In this document: in pieces, positions 21,380 through 33,800 of the stretch | Layout: each line of letters starts with the position of its first letter | Numbering within the stretch: position 1 is the stretch's first letter | Origin: Whitmania pigra | Taxonomy: Eukaryota > Annelida > Clitellata > Hirudinida > Haemopidae | Assembly: GCA_021613335.1 (NCBI GenBank) | Contig: JAJTWR010000182.1 | Location: 1,035,001 to 1,099,000, forward strand | Direction of reading: 5' to 3' | DNA length: 64,000 bases | Program-made: the position numbers and the translations under genes | The notes under the pieces: model-generated | What the model was told of the DNA's origin: nothing | The model's input: only the letters and a program-made list of their open reading frames with translations | Database searches by the model: none

Positions 21380-22765
21380 TTTTCTTGTATAATATGTGGA
21401 CATGTAAAACTGGCTGGGTTGGATTGAGGTGGAAAGATTAGTTTGCCTGCATGCAAGTACAGTTGTAAGGTTTTGGGCTTTGATGTGGTTTGGGAGATTC
21501 CATAATTTGAGTGAATTGAGAAACATTGACTGAGTAGTTGCTGGAGTAATTTTATTAGAGTCATTTGGATAGGTATGGCTAAAATGCTGTCGTTGGTTGT
21601 CTGGTCAAAGTGATTTTTTGCTGTAACAGTACAGTTAAGGCTGGTAGCAGATTAGTGTAGTGTTGTGTAAATTTATTCTGCATTTAGTTTGGATGAAGAA
21701 GTTTTGATGTTCGATTATATAGACCCTGCCCTAGTAATTTCTTGTAGTTACGTTGGCTTCGGCTGGCTGCTTTGCGTCTAGGCGTTGGTTATATAATAAT
21801 AATGTAAACGTCAGAAATGTTTATGTCAGATGATATTAATGCTGTCGAATTGAATAATAGTAACAGGTGAGCTAATGTTGTTGATACAATTTGTGAGTTT
21901 TGTTGTATGAAATTAATTTGTTTAATGATATGTAAGTTCTTCTCCCTAAAAGTTATTGTCTAGCTAATCGGATTCGACAAGAGAAATTTTGGGCTCCTAG
22001 ATAGAGCAGTCACGGCTCCTAAGTTATGTCAATTTGGTAATGGAGAAGCAAAAAAGAAAGTCAACCTTGCTCCTCTTATGGCGGTCATAACTTCGCTTAA
22101 TACAATCAAAACAGCTTTTGGGGAAAACTTCGGCATAAATATGGTAAAAAAAACTTGTTGTGGTTATAAATATGTTTTTGAAAAGATTGGTTTACTAAAT
22201 AACTGTGCGTGTGATTTCGACGATAGATTTGATGAACAACTATAGAGCGAGAAGGTTCTGTTGGACTTTGATCTCCATTATGTAGTTTCTCATTGTTCAA
22301 TTTAGAAAAATTTTTTTTGATTTCTTCGATCTTCTGCTTCGTGTCATCAAGGAAAATGGATTCTTTAAAGTGACAACAAGAGTTATTTTTCCTTTAACTT
22401 AGGTAATGCGATTAGGCACTTATGAATGAATTTGGTGAACCGGATTTTAGGTTCAACTAAATGCTAAAACAATAAAACAATTCATCTGCCAGATATAAAT
22501 CAAAATTTAGTTTTGGTCTAATGGTGTCAAAGCTTATCCTGTACTATGTGGTTTTGCTCCTTGCGTGAGAGGACTTTCTTTGCGTTATGGACTATCGATG
22601 TGTTAACACACGCACACAGAAAAGATAAACATAGATCAGGGCTGGGATGTGAGAAGGAACACACGAACGCTCGAAAGAATGAAGCATCATGTCGGGATCG
22701 AAGGTCGAGGCAATATAAAGGTTTCAATAAAGGCAGTTGGCGACCATTTGGACCTCCTAGACCGC
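21380..22765. other. Intergenic, no gene seen
   Basis: Several short open frames exist on both strands but none has coding character or splice context. The part just before 22770 probably holds the promoter and 5' UTR of the hemoglobin linker gene (ggcaatataaagg, a TATA-like box, at about 22708-22720). Confidence 0.4.
22708..22722 (+). promoter_or_regulatory. TATA-like element of the hemoglobin linker gene
   Basis: The string caatataaagg lies about 55 bases upstream of the ATG at 22770, a reasonable distance for a short 5' UTR. Position and sequence are the only support. Confidence 0.4.
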
Positions 22766-22769
22766 AAGG

Positions 22770-23858
22770 ATGTTGTGGTTGGCAGTAATTTGTGTCTCTT
22801 TGGCCCTTTCGGGAGCCAGCGTAAAGAAGCAACCAGTGGACGTAGTAAGAGATTACAAAGTCAAAGCCCAGAAAGCTTACCTCGATCATTTGGATAGTGC
22901 ACTCACACACGTTGAGTCACAACTGTCAGGTTTGAAGGTCAAGCATGACTTGAAATTGGTCGAGGAACTGCATGCCAGATTGGAATACTTGGAAGGTAAC
23001 CGTAAAGCTTACGCATCTTGCGTAATATCTGCAGCTCGCTTTTAGGAATGAATGTATTTGAAATAAAGTTTAGTCAGTTACAATGTCGCTGATTTCGAGC
23101 AAAGACTGAGGATCAAAATTGATAAAATAATGTTACATTTTGATCTAAAGCAAAGAATATGTTTTTATAGAGGAAGATTGTCCGAAAGGCACCCATCATT
23201 GTGGAGCAGGCTCCAAACAATGTGTCCACGAACTGTTTTTCTGTGATGGTCACCTGGATTGTAGCAACTTGAATGACGAGGACGTGAAAGTTTGCTCAGG
23301 TAAACCTGTTTACCAATTCACAATTAGTACATATAAAATTGGTACTAAGATTTAGACTTACATTACTCAGCAAGCACAACTAACAACACAAAGTTTATCC
23401 AAACAGATTTATCATTTTCATATTCACTTGCATACTTCATCCAGTTACATCCAACTAATAAAAATAAGTAAATGAATATTGAATAGAAACATCGACATAA
23501 ACCGATTCTATTTCTCGAAGGTTACGAGGTTGCACCCGGAAGTTCCTTCCATGGCGTGCCTTCCTGGGAGAGCTGTCACGACGGTGGAGACAACGAGTTA
23601 TTTTCTTTCACCATCACCAAGGCAAAACCTAATCCACTTCATGGCTCCAAAGTCGGAGTTGATGCCGTCGTAGCTTTTGGCAAGGAAAGCGCTGTGGCCC
23701 ATGGTACCTGGACGGTGGGTTCAAGGGAGCTGGTTTTGGATCTCGTCGGTGAACACCTTACTTTGGCGTGTGACTTCCTCACTGACGACGTTGCCGAATG
23801 CGATGTTGAACGCAATCCCGAGGAGGTCTGTGCAACTTTCCGTGTCCACAGGGCATAG
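22770..23858 (+). CDS. Extracellular hemoglobin linker chain, 3 exons, 230 aa
   Basis: Exons 22770-22995, 23171-23299 and 23521-23858 keep frame (both introns phase 1). Exon 1 encodes a signal peptide (MLWLAVICVSLALSGAS) and a heptad-like helical stretch to residue 75. Exon 2 encodes one LDL-receptor class A module (six Cys, ending CDGHLDCSNLNDED with the calcium-binding acidic cluster). Exon 3 encodes the C-terminal domain starting GYEVAPGSS, with four Cys. This is the layout of the non-heme linkers that assemble globin dodecamers into the giant hexagonal-bilayer hemoglobin of annelids; it would act in blood or coelomic fluid. Length fits the family. Linker subtype cannot be assigned by eye. 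Confidence 0.93.
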
Positions 23859-23959
23859 AAGGATCAGAGTCAATTTGAGGTTAAATTGCTTTCAATAATT
23901 TTTTATTGTTTTTTAAGAATTAAGAATTTCGAATACTGAAAACTTACCGATACGAGAAT

Positions 23960-25440
23960 AAAGTAAATGATTATTTCTAAAGAACGTTGGTATGCGATTC
24001 ATATTTTACAAAATCAGTATATAATGTATTTTAAAGCTTGTTTTATGTAAATATATTTAGAAGAATACAACTGATGATGAGGTAATGAAGTTTCTCTGAC
24101 AAGAAGCCATGTCAGTTTAACCTTCAAATGGATTGAATTCAATCGGAAGAAGCTGTCGTTAATATTTTACTTAAGAACAACTTGTCATATGAATGCTGCG
24201 CTGGTGGGAAGTGGAAAAAAGAAGAGGTGGAACGGGATCCAGGAATCGTTGATCGCCTATTTGAACTGACGACTGCTTAGTTCCGAGGATGCGCGGATTG
24301 AAAATTTCATGAAATAAATTGATTCCTCTCGTTTTGGATTTTGCTTTCAATTGCTTTGAACAAATAAAATTGCGGAAATAGGTGTTTTTGGCTCGTTTAG
24401 AAAATCAGATTGTTGACGTCGTCAGAAATTTTGGTCTTCTAGACATAGCGGCCAAGAGACCTCATGTCAATTTTTTAATGGAAAAACCAAAAAAAAGGGT
24501 CACGAATGTAATTCTTTAAAACCTGGACTGGCGCCAAGTAATTGTTGGTAACGTCTTCTCTTCTCGGAGGACATAGTAAAACTTAGTGAGGAGAATTGCA
24601 ATAAAATTGGTCTGAAACCTTTGCAACTTTAAATTTGATTTTATTTCTTTACGTCCAGGTCAGGTGTGTCTTGTCAGTTAATATTATTCAGTGCTATTAT
24701 TCTTTTCAAAGCAGCTTAAAGAATTGAAGGTCAATACCTCTTAGAAGTTTGAATAACAAAGTTGTTTACGACAGAAGCCGATTCTAGTTTAATAACTTAA
24801 ATAACTTCACTCGTAGTTAGGATCTTAATCTCTTATTTCAAAGTGAAATATTTATGAAACTTCCAAAGATCTAAAAGTTTCTTACTCTGTGTTTAATGCA
24901 GACAAAGAAATAAATGTGAGGTTTGATTAATTCCGAAGATCAAAACAATTCTGTGAATCGATTAATTAATCGGTTTTGGAGAGTGTAAACATAGCAGACC
25001 ATAGTACACTGTTTAACTCACTAAACTCCAATTATTTGCTAGGAATTTACCCACGCTAGGCGTATTTGCAAATTTGTTGAAACTGTCGCTGTATACTCAA
25101 AAATTGTTTACAATATTAGTATTAATAGTTTTTAAGTCCTATTGAAGCCTCCCAACAATGGGTTAGATTAGACAGGCTTAAGCCAAATTAAGACATTCTT
25201 CAGTGCAATTATTCTTTTCACATTATGTTTTTAAATTTTTAGTAAATCAATCCTGGGTTCTTTTAAAAATCATAACATAAGTCTTTATTTTTCGATTGCA
25301 TTTTTGTTTATTGCCGCTGAAGCATTTTGTCCCGCACACAAATGTCCAAAAAACTGATAAAGAAATACAACGATCATCTCAAAAACAACAGAAAAATCGA
25401 AAATAACGTTAAAATGACTAAGAATCAAAGTTGTTTTTGT
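23960..25440. other. Intergenic, no gene seen
   Basis: The first bases carry polyadenylation-type signals of the linker gene (gaataaagtaa near 23957). The rest is AT-rich with no recognisable exon or mobile element. Confidence 0.45.
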
Positions 25441-25447
25441 AATTTAC

Positions 25448-26595
25448 TTAATTTTCGGCACCGAAACATTCGTTGATGACGTCTTGTCGACCGAAATCTT
25501 GAAGCGCTTTCTTGAATTTGTCTTTGCAGTCAGGAGAATTCTTATTCAGTTCCTTCCAGGACCAGAGGACTTTGAAAAGTTTTTCGTGCTCTGCACCTAC
25601 GTAACCCTTGATATCTTCCAATTCACTGTCGTCGATGGATAAAGTCTGGCCGAATTTCTGCCATTCCTTAGAGAGTTTCTTAGCGACTTGGAGAAGGATC
25701 TTGTTGTTTAGTGGATCTGATTATGATAATTTTTATCATTTAACGCACTAAGAATGACGATTTTCATTAATTATAGCAATTGTAAATTATTATATTTTAA
25801 AATATTCCATGACGTTTCAGTATTTTGTACCGTTTTCAGTTGACGATACATCAATCCTTCTTCTTGTTCGCGTGTTGCTCCTTTTCAAGGGTACAGCAGG
25901 TTTTGCGTCATCACCAGCATCTGAAAATTATTGCATCAATGATTATATTAAATCTATTATTACTAATGATGATAAAAGTTATTCGATGGGCTCTTCAAGA
26001 AAGCAAGCATTCTTATCGACAATCACTTAAATTCGACATATTTTAATGCTTCCACAATGATATCTTTTAAGAATCTAACTGACACACATTGCTAACAACG
26101 AGTCTAACCTTTGAGCATTAAGAGAGCTTCCTGAGCAATGTCAGCCATGTTGCTGGCGTTGAGAGCGTCTATGAGTTTCGTCATATGGAATAGGTTGCCA
26201 GATACCTCCTTCCAAACCATGAGAGCCCTGTAACCCTGAATGAGGGGTTTGTGGGTCTCAATTTGACTTATTTCCTTCTCCACTGACTCTTGGTTTTGTT
26301 TCTTCATCAATTCCTTAAATACTGGTTTCCATTCTTCTCCCATGAGTTGGGCAACTCGTCGAAAGATCTTGAGTGTCTTGTACATGTCGTCTCCTGCCTG
26401 GACAAATTGTAGGTCGGGCATGTCCACAACCCTGGACATTCTCTTCTCGAAAGCGTCGCTGAACTCGTCATCAAGGTGAGCGATGGAAGAATCGAGGGGT
26501 GGATCTCTCACCACCACGTAATCCCGAGGAGCAAGCGGCAAGGTATCGGCCACGTAATCGCTGGCTTCGTTTTGATATTGCTCTGAAGTAGACAT
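25448..26595 (-). CDS. Protein with two death domains (death-fold adaptor), 3 exons, 281 aa
   Basis: Exons 26595-26109, 25920-25831 and 25716-25448 join with phase 1 introns and GT-AG borders. After an acidic N-terminus, residues about 65-160 form a death-domain-like unit (FRRVAQLMGEEWKPVFKEL ... VEKEI ... YRALMVWKEVSGN ... LIDALNASNMADIAQEALLML). A short basic hinge (KRSNTRTRRR) follows. Residues about 194-278 form a second, more divergent one (VAKKLSKEWQKFGQTL ... KVLWSWKELN ... FKKALQDFGRQDVINECF). The spaced LA-LG-W and WKE motifs are typical of death domains, which assemble apoptotic and NF-kB signalling complexes. No kinase, caspase or membrane segment is present, so it resembles an adaptor. 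A caspase gene lies about 2 kb away, divergently oriented. Partner proteins are unknown. Confidence 0.75.
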
Positions 26596-26599
26596 TTTG

Positions 26600-28650
26600 T
26601 CCTTAGAACGAGTAAAGATACGAAGATGTCAAAAATAATCCTCCGAAAGTTAAACTTGTTGATGTCGGGGGAGGAGCACTTAAATACCTGGTCGGTGCCG
26701 GCCTCTGAACAATCGACTGCCTACGCTGGCGGCCTGGCACTACCCTATGAGCTTGACAATGTAGTGAACTGCGCGAAAACCTGAGTCAGACTTTCCGTTG
26801 ACGAAGTTCTTTTGTCAACTCAAATGGTCTTTGTTAATGATTCGTCGAAGCTCGTAGCCACCTTCTGCGTAGGTCTACAGGCGTACACATTGAAGACGAA
26901 TGTATCAGCTGTCAATAAATGCGTCCGCGTTCGATGTTTTTTATGAACCATACGAGCTGAGTTTGTATCGTCGAATAGAAACTAGAAAATCAAGTTTTGT
27001 AGTTGGGTATATTTGGCGACTATAACAACTACTAACATACTCCAATATTTCTCTTCTCAGTTACATGTTGCTGAACAGGTAGAACATCAAATGCCCTTAA
27101 CCCAAGTGTCGTTGCAATGCGTTCAATTAAATCAGTCAAAACTCAGACCCATTTTTTTCGAAAGTTTCTTTGATTTTCATTGTATTTAAGCAAATGTATT
27201 ACTCTTCTTCCGTGACACTTTTGAATAAAACTCAACTTCCGACTAATCCAGGGGAATAATCCAATGGAAAGTTTCAAAAACTTCGATGCAGTAGATGCAA
27301 TCCGCACGTTTTCACAAAATCAGAAATAAATTTTAAAAAACAAAATGTTTTGTTCTGATTTCATTCGAGGACTTAAGTGATTAAAAATAGATTAGTTAAA
27401 TGAAAGTTTAAGGCTTAACACAGCAGGATGCATAAAAACAAATGTTGAACTGCATAAAATCTGCACTTATCTAGTAAGAAGTCATTTGAGTCGATATGAG
27501 TTTTTTTTTACAATAAAATTACTTCAAAATTAAACATTTCATCGAAATTTATCAAGATATCAAAATTTTATTTCTTCCTAGATTCTCTATCATTATTAAG
27601 ATGATAATAACTAATATTATTATAATATAATTAAACATTGTTTTTTTTTGTTATTTGGAATTTTTGTTAAAATTTTAAACGTTGTCCGGTCAAGAATTAA
27701 TGGCTTCAACCATGGATTTATTTGCCCACAAATTTTGAGAACTCCCAACACATGTGCATCACCATCACAGGTGCACACCACTCTATACATTTCCAAGCAA
27801 TCAGAATAGATCAATTCGGTCTTAGAAAAGCAAAATAAGGTCATCAGAGATGCGCCCCAGCTCCTGGTTAACAGTAACCCCCTCTACTGACTATTTTCAG
27901 TAGAAAACCCCGAGCTCAGGTTGAAATTTTTCGTTTTAGGGTTATTAAAAACTTGAATTACACTTGAGAAAAATACTCCCAAACAGTCAGATTATAAAAC
28001 TGCGTCATTGAACTAAGGCACCGATATGAAAGAAAAGGAATGGTTTTAGAAGAAAAATTTCTTCAATGTGTTACCATCACGTTACTAGTAGCAAAACTTT
28101 CTTGACATTTAAAAAAACTTTATCACAAAGTAATAAATGATTGCGTAATTGAAAACCTGGTTTAAAACCAGACATAAAAGCTGGGAAACCTGGTTTACGC
28201 GGTTTTTTTTTAAATTAAATGCTTCTTTAGATGCTATTTTTTAATTACATAATTAGGCTCTACTTGTATTTAAAAAATTAAACCACATATTATAATCCTG
28301 AATAACATTTAAGCACAGTAGTTTGAAAATAACTCTCATTGTTAGTGGAGCAGTGGAGATCGTTCAGGTAGTGAATTTCTGATTTCGGAGATTTTTACTT
28401 CGAAATTCTCCTCCACAAGTAAATTATTTGTTTAAAACTTATTCTTGTGTGTTTTGTCATTTTGAGTGATTGATCAGGACTGATATGTTTGGTTTGATGA
28501 CTTGTGGTAAGAATTTTACTTTTAACATCATTTTATCTGAATGTTCATTAGCCACTAACCATCTTAATAATCTTATATAATTAATAGTATATAATTATAG
28601 TCAATGAGAAAGCTTATTTAATTTGAAGGCATTTGGTTGGAGAATTTTAA
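26600..28650. other. Divergent intergenic region between death-domain gene and caspase
   Basis: No credible exon or repeat was found. An open frame at 27620-27844 on the minus strand lacks motifs and was not called. Both flanking genes read outward from here. Confidence 0.4.
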
Positions 28651-28656
28651 TTTTGT

Positions 28657-30663
28657 ATGGGCCAACAGTCAACTCACATGCAATCTGGTTCATCAGTCGA
28701 CGCCATTGACGCCAAGCCAGGAGAGTTAGTGTGCAATTTAACCAAATGTGGTTAATTTGGTGATGAAATTATAGTGAATTTGTGTTTATTTGCATTTTCA
28801 TAAGATATATGTCTATTTACTATGAATCATCATTTAGAGGGAGTAAAATATTTAATAAACCTTGTTGGCTTGGAAATCTTCATTTACTCAATTTTGTGTT
28901 AGGCAATATTTGTGTGTTTTAGTTTAAGATAGGTATAGATGTCAGCTAAAAACTTTAAAAAATCAGGAGATGCATGCAATCTCAATTTGTAATAATTTAT
29001 TATTTAAAACCAAATTATTTAGATTTCCAGAGTGCCTCCCAGATGGGCCACCTGGTTCTTCAAGGGGCACATTCTCAAAGGATGATGCGTACAACATGAG
29101 TCATGGACATCGAGGCTTTTTCATCATAATCAACAACAGGGATTTCCAGTCATCCACTGGCATGACAGAAAGATCGGGCACAGATGTGGATGCAAGTTAT
29201 TTGGAAGAACTATTCACATCCTACGGCTTCTCAGTTCTCAGGGAAAATAACTCAAAAGTCTCAGATATGTTGAAGATCATCAAAAGCGGTCAGCATTAAA
29301 ATTTACTGCCAAATCCATGTGATCTCAACGTAAAAGAAAAACGTTACTTTTAAACCAGTCGCTGAAAAGGACCATTCTGCTGCGGATTGTTTCGGGATGG
29401 CCATATTGAGCCACGGGGACGAGGGCATTATTTTCGGTGTGGACAGCTTCGTGTCTATCGATCTGCTTTTGGCTCCCATCAAGAAGTGTTTGACCTTGGC
29501 TGGGAAACCTAAGCTGTTTATAATTCAGGTAGGAATCCGAGTTAGGGAGCCATTAATTATGTGTCGTTAATTATTCAGATCTTCAGATTAACTAAGTCTC
29601 CTTATAAATTCATTGGGGAGTCCAATTTGCTGAACTTGAGCCAATCATGTTTACGTAATCAACTAATTTAATCTACCACTGTCATTATTTACTGTTTTTC
29701 CATTATTGATGTTGATTTAACACAAAAGTACATTAAATGTTGTCATTAGTCTTAACAAAGTGCATCTCTATTATTGTTTTTAGTTGATATTTGATTTCCT
29801 ATCACTTTTGTTCTTCAATCGCCATTGCCACTTCAAGACTTTCATACAAGTAATTCTCCTCATTTGAAAGGCTTGCAGAGGCTCACAGCTGGATGACGGT
29901 CACATGGTGGAGCCCGACGGACAGGGACAACAAGCCAGGATTCCCATCGAAGCAGACTGCCTCTACGCCTTCTCAACAGTTCCAGGTTCCATTTGTTTGC
30001 CTGTTTGTGGAATTATTTCTCTCACAATTAACGAGTCTAGACAAGTTGGAGTGATAAAATGAGACAAAATTAGCAGAGTTTTAAGAGACAGCAGACAAGC
30101 ATTTTACTGAGTCATAAGAGTCCCAAGTGCTCAACAATGTTGTCTGCTATTGTCTTTTTACGATCACTCACGAGCGGACGTCATTTAAGTGTGCTTCACA
30201 AGCCTGTTCTTGACCTTGTCGTTATAAGTATGATGCCCGGAGCTGAACTGAGCACTTGTTCAAAGTGCAGCAGTTTCGACGAGCTGCATAGCTCGAGCAT
30301 GAGTCACTCACAAGAGGTCAACACCACAACTTGCTCTCGTGAGTCATCGATCCATGGCAACGTTGGCTCACTCTGAACAACCAAATTCATATTGTCTGAC
30401 AACGCTTAACTTTCTTTAAAGGCTATTATTCATGGAGAAACTCCATCAGGGGATCCTGGTTCATCCAGTCCTTGTACAACGTCTTCAAGTCGGAAAAGCA
30501 TCCCACGGACGTCTTGAGACTGTTGACAAGAGTCAACAGGATGGTCGCCTACGAGTTCGAGTCGAATTCCTCGTCGATGGCAATGAACCACAAGAAGCAG
30601 GTGCCCTACATTGCCTCGACGCTCACCAAGGACCTATACCTGCAACAGTCCAAGATTAGATGA
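28657..30663 (+). CDS. Executioner-type caspase (caspase-3/7-like), 5 exons, 292 aa
   Basis: Exons 28657-28750, 29031-29288, 29359-29528, 29871-29985 and 30422-30663 join in frame. After a short N-terminal prodomain of about 45 residues, the large subunit contains [12 protein letters not shown] and the catalytic His in SHGDEG. The active-site pentapeptide QACRG begins exon 4 (CAG at the end of exon 3, GCTTGC after the intron), so the catalytic Cys is present. The small subunit begins near [18 protein letters not shown] and contains [15 protein letters not shown] and a [17 protein letters not shown] end, all hallmarks of executioner caspases. No CARD or DED is visible. It should be a cytosolic cysteine protease cleaving after Asp in apoptosis. 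The exon 2 donor (gtcagc) is weak, and a further upstream exon cannot be excluded. Confidence 0.93.
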
Positions 30664-30810
30664 GCAAACGAGGGTACAAGGGCGTTCGGTCTCAATTTTA
30701 TTTAAAAAACAAAAACAAGAATAGTTTTGTGTGGCAACAATAAATCTTATTAATACGAACGTATTCTTAATTAAATCGGTCTGCTGCATTGCATGAATTT
30801 TTAGGCACTT

Positions 30811-33800
30811 CTATTCGATGACTTCGACGACAAAGCAATCATCTTCTGGAGTTTGTTGGCCATGAAATTCCTCTTTGACTTCCTGGTAAAAATGGTCCAA
30901 ATCTTCTTGGTGGCCTTCTTTCGTAGCGTCGACGGATTTGTCGTAATCGTGATAACCTTCTTGATATTCAGCGTCTTCGCCTGCTTCGTAATCCTCCCCG
31001 TAGTCATAGTTTTCCTCGTGAGCTTCGACGTCCTCCTCCTGTGGTGGGTCAACGGCTGTGTCGTCGTCTTCATAATCATTGTGGTAATAATCGTTGTCGT
31101 GAGAATCTTGGTAGGCTTTGTAGTCGTCTTCGTACCTCTCCCCGTCGCTGCTGACGTCGTGAACGACTTCTTGATCTTCGGCATCTTGTTCGCCTCGAAA
31201 TGCATAGGATTCCTCGCCGTCTTTATCTAGGATGACTAAGTCGTTGCTAAATTCGTCGTAGGCCTCCTCTTGCTCCTCCCTGCTCTGATCAATGTTGTTG
31301 TCGTATTCACCTGGGTCGTAATTCTCGCACGTCTCGTCCTCCTCTCCGTCGGCATAGCCGTCTGCACCGATGCATTCGTCGTAGACTTCGCTTTCCATCA
31401 GATCATCGCCAAATCCGTTGCTTCCATAACTTGAAAAGCTCTTGCTTGGAGTGGCATCGAGAGATGTCCCGTCGTAATAAGGCCCGACGGACATAAAGGA
31501 CGAAGTACTTGCATTTCCACTTCCAGCCAACCTCCCCACGAACGAGGAGGAGTTTCCGATCCTCAAGATGTTGCTGCCGTTTTTGACGGACGTCGGGCCG
31601 AAGCCCCTTGCATGGCAGTTGTAATGACTGGACATCGATTGGCTGCTCTCCGAGAAGGATTGACTCTTCCTATTGGTGAAATGATGCTGACGTGCTGGGG
31701 GGTTCATGCGGTAACTGTTAAAGGATGGAATGAGACCAGATGTCGTCGTTGAGGTTTCTCGGAGATTTGTGAAGCTCTGCCATTTTTTTGTTCTGGTGGC
31801 CTTACCAGACGACCTCTGTTTCTTACCGGCGCTCGTCTGCTTCCAAGGAGATGCCAATCTGCTGATTTTATTTGTTCGAGGTTTATTTTTGGAGCTCGGA
31901 GTCTTTTTAGTTTTTTCTTTTTTCCTGCTGAAGCATCAAATGGTGGATCTTAGAAAAGGCTTTTCGTGAAATGTAGGGAGAGAAGTGGTTGACTACCTGT
32001 TTGGAGGAACAGCTTCCTCTTCGACTTCGATGTCGTCATCGTCGTCAGTGTTCTCGCAAAGGTTGAATTCGAAGGAAGGATCTTTAATTTCATTATCTGT
32101 TTGTTCGGATGTTATTCAAAGTGATCATGGACAGACTGACAAAGCTAATTAACCTAATGTCATATAAAAGAGGCAACAGACTATTCTGGTGCCAAAATTT
32201 AAATTCTGAATATCAAAGCAATTAGAATACCTTCTAATATCAATCTACTAATGAGCAGATTAAAGCAGATTGAGTAAAGGCATTAATCGTTTAATTACAT
32301 GAACTCTGTTTGTTTTCGAGCTCTGATCTGTTGCTAATGGCAACATAGGTTTGATACCAGCTCTAATCTAATTAGCATCACTGGACTTACTACTAATTCA
32401 AAGATAATGTTAAACCAAGTTTAAGAAGCAGATAAATGACACAAGAGAAGGCCGAGGCATTAAGAAGCATTTACCCTCGCATTCCGAAGGACTGGAAGGA
32501 ACATCGTCCACGACTGGATTGTCCACAAGAACTTCATAGGCTGAACTCGGAACACAAAGCTGTGATATGCTTTCACAGGGTGTATTAGAGACAGGCGATT
32601 CTTCTGGCTCAATTTCTTTTGGTGAAGAGTCTGGGACTGACATATTGCTGCTTGTTACCTGGAAAAATTGTCTTTAATGTTGACTTGGAATCCAGGTAAA
32701 TTGTTTGAGATCTTTTATATAAACCTTTCAATCAGCAAAGCTTCTCAATTACGGATCAGAACTACAGATTTGAATACATTTAACATTTGAAATGATGCAT
32801 TTGACGTAATATTTGATAGTTTGTGTCGATCACACCCGACCTACTGCCGAGAGATCCCAACAAAAAACAAAATATTTAATTACTTACAGCTACTACGTAT
32901 AGCAGCACTTAAGATAAATAAAATCCATTGAAGAAGTAATCAAAAGAGCTAAAAATACTTCATCAGAAGGGGGAGGAGCTGCAATAAGAACTGGCTTCTC
33001 ATTTGTGGCTTCAGAAAGGTAACTCTGAGTCTGATGGATAAGTAGTAATGAGGTAATTTTTGGATAAATTTCAGAAATACCTTTAAAAAGCTTCAAAGCA
33101 ATCTGGTTTTGGGAAACAATGAAGAAACAATCATAAATATTTCTTTTACTAACATCAATTATTCAATATTTACACAGTTTTAATGCTGAAATTCAATAAT
33201 TAGTAATATTAATAATAATGTTAACCATGATAACAAACAAAACTAATAATAATAATATTAAATGAAAAATTCAGACCCCTGGATTCGTGGTTGCGAATTT
33301 ATCAAGCGACTCAGAATAAATGAGGAGCCTCTCCTCAAGACCGTCAATGAGCATCCTCTGCAAACAAACGTTGCCATTTTTACTTGATACAATAAAGTGC
33401 ACTATAAGATCTTGATACATTTCTCTAAGATGATGATTAATTAAGAAAATAAAAGATAAGAATCTTATCACATCTTACTTCAGCCACACATTTCATGTGC
33501 TGCATTTTACCATTCTGAATTATGGTCATAAAGTACAATGTTCCTATTTAGGTGCCTTTTCAAACACAAATTCCAATATATTAATCAGCACAGCTGATAA
33601 ATATTTAAATTCTGACATATTAATCAGCACAACTGATAAATATTTAAATTCTGACATTTAAATGTGATAACCTTAGTTCAATGTTTAAAAAGTCTGGAAG
33701 GTGCATACAATTTCAAATCAAAAATTACATGCTTGCAAATGGAGCAGATAGGATCAATCCTGGTACAATGGGCAGGTTGAAATTCAAATGATGTTTCAGA

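Noticed and set aside
27620..27844. 74-codon minus-strand frame in the intergenic region
   Set aside because: No recognisable domain or supporting splice structure.
30853..31230. Hydrophobic 125-codon frame on the plus strand resembling a membrane protein
   Set aside because: It is the complement of the Asp/Glu-rich tail of the RSF1-like gene; acidic codons read antisense as Val/Phe/Leu.
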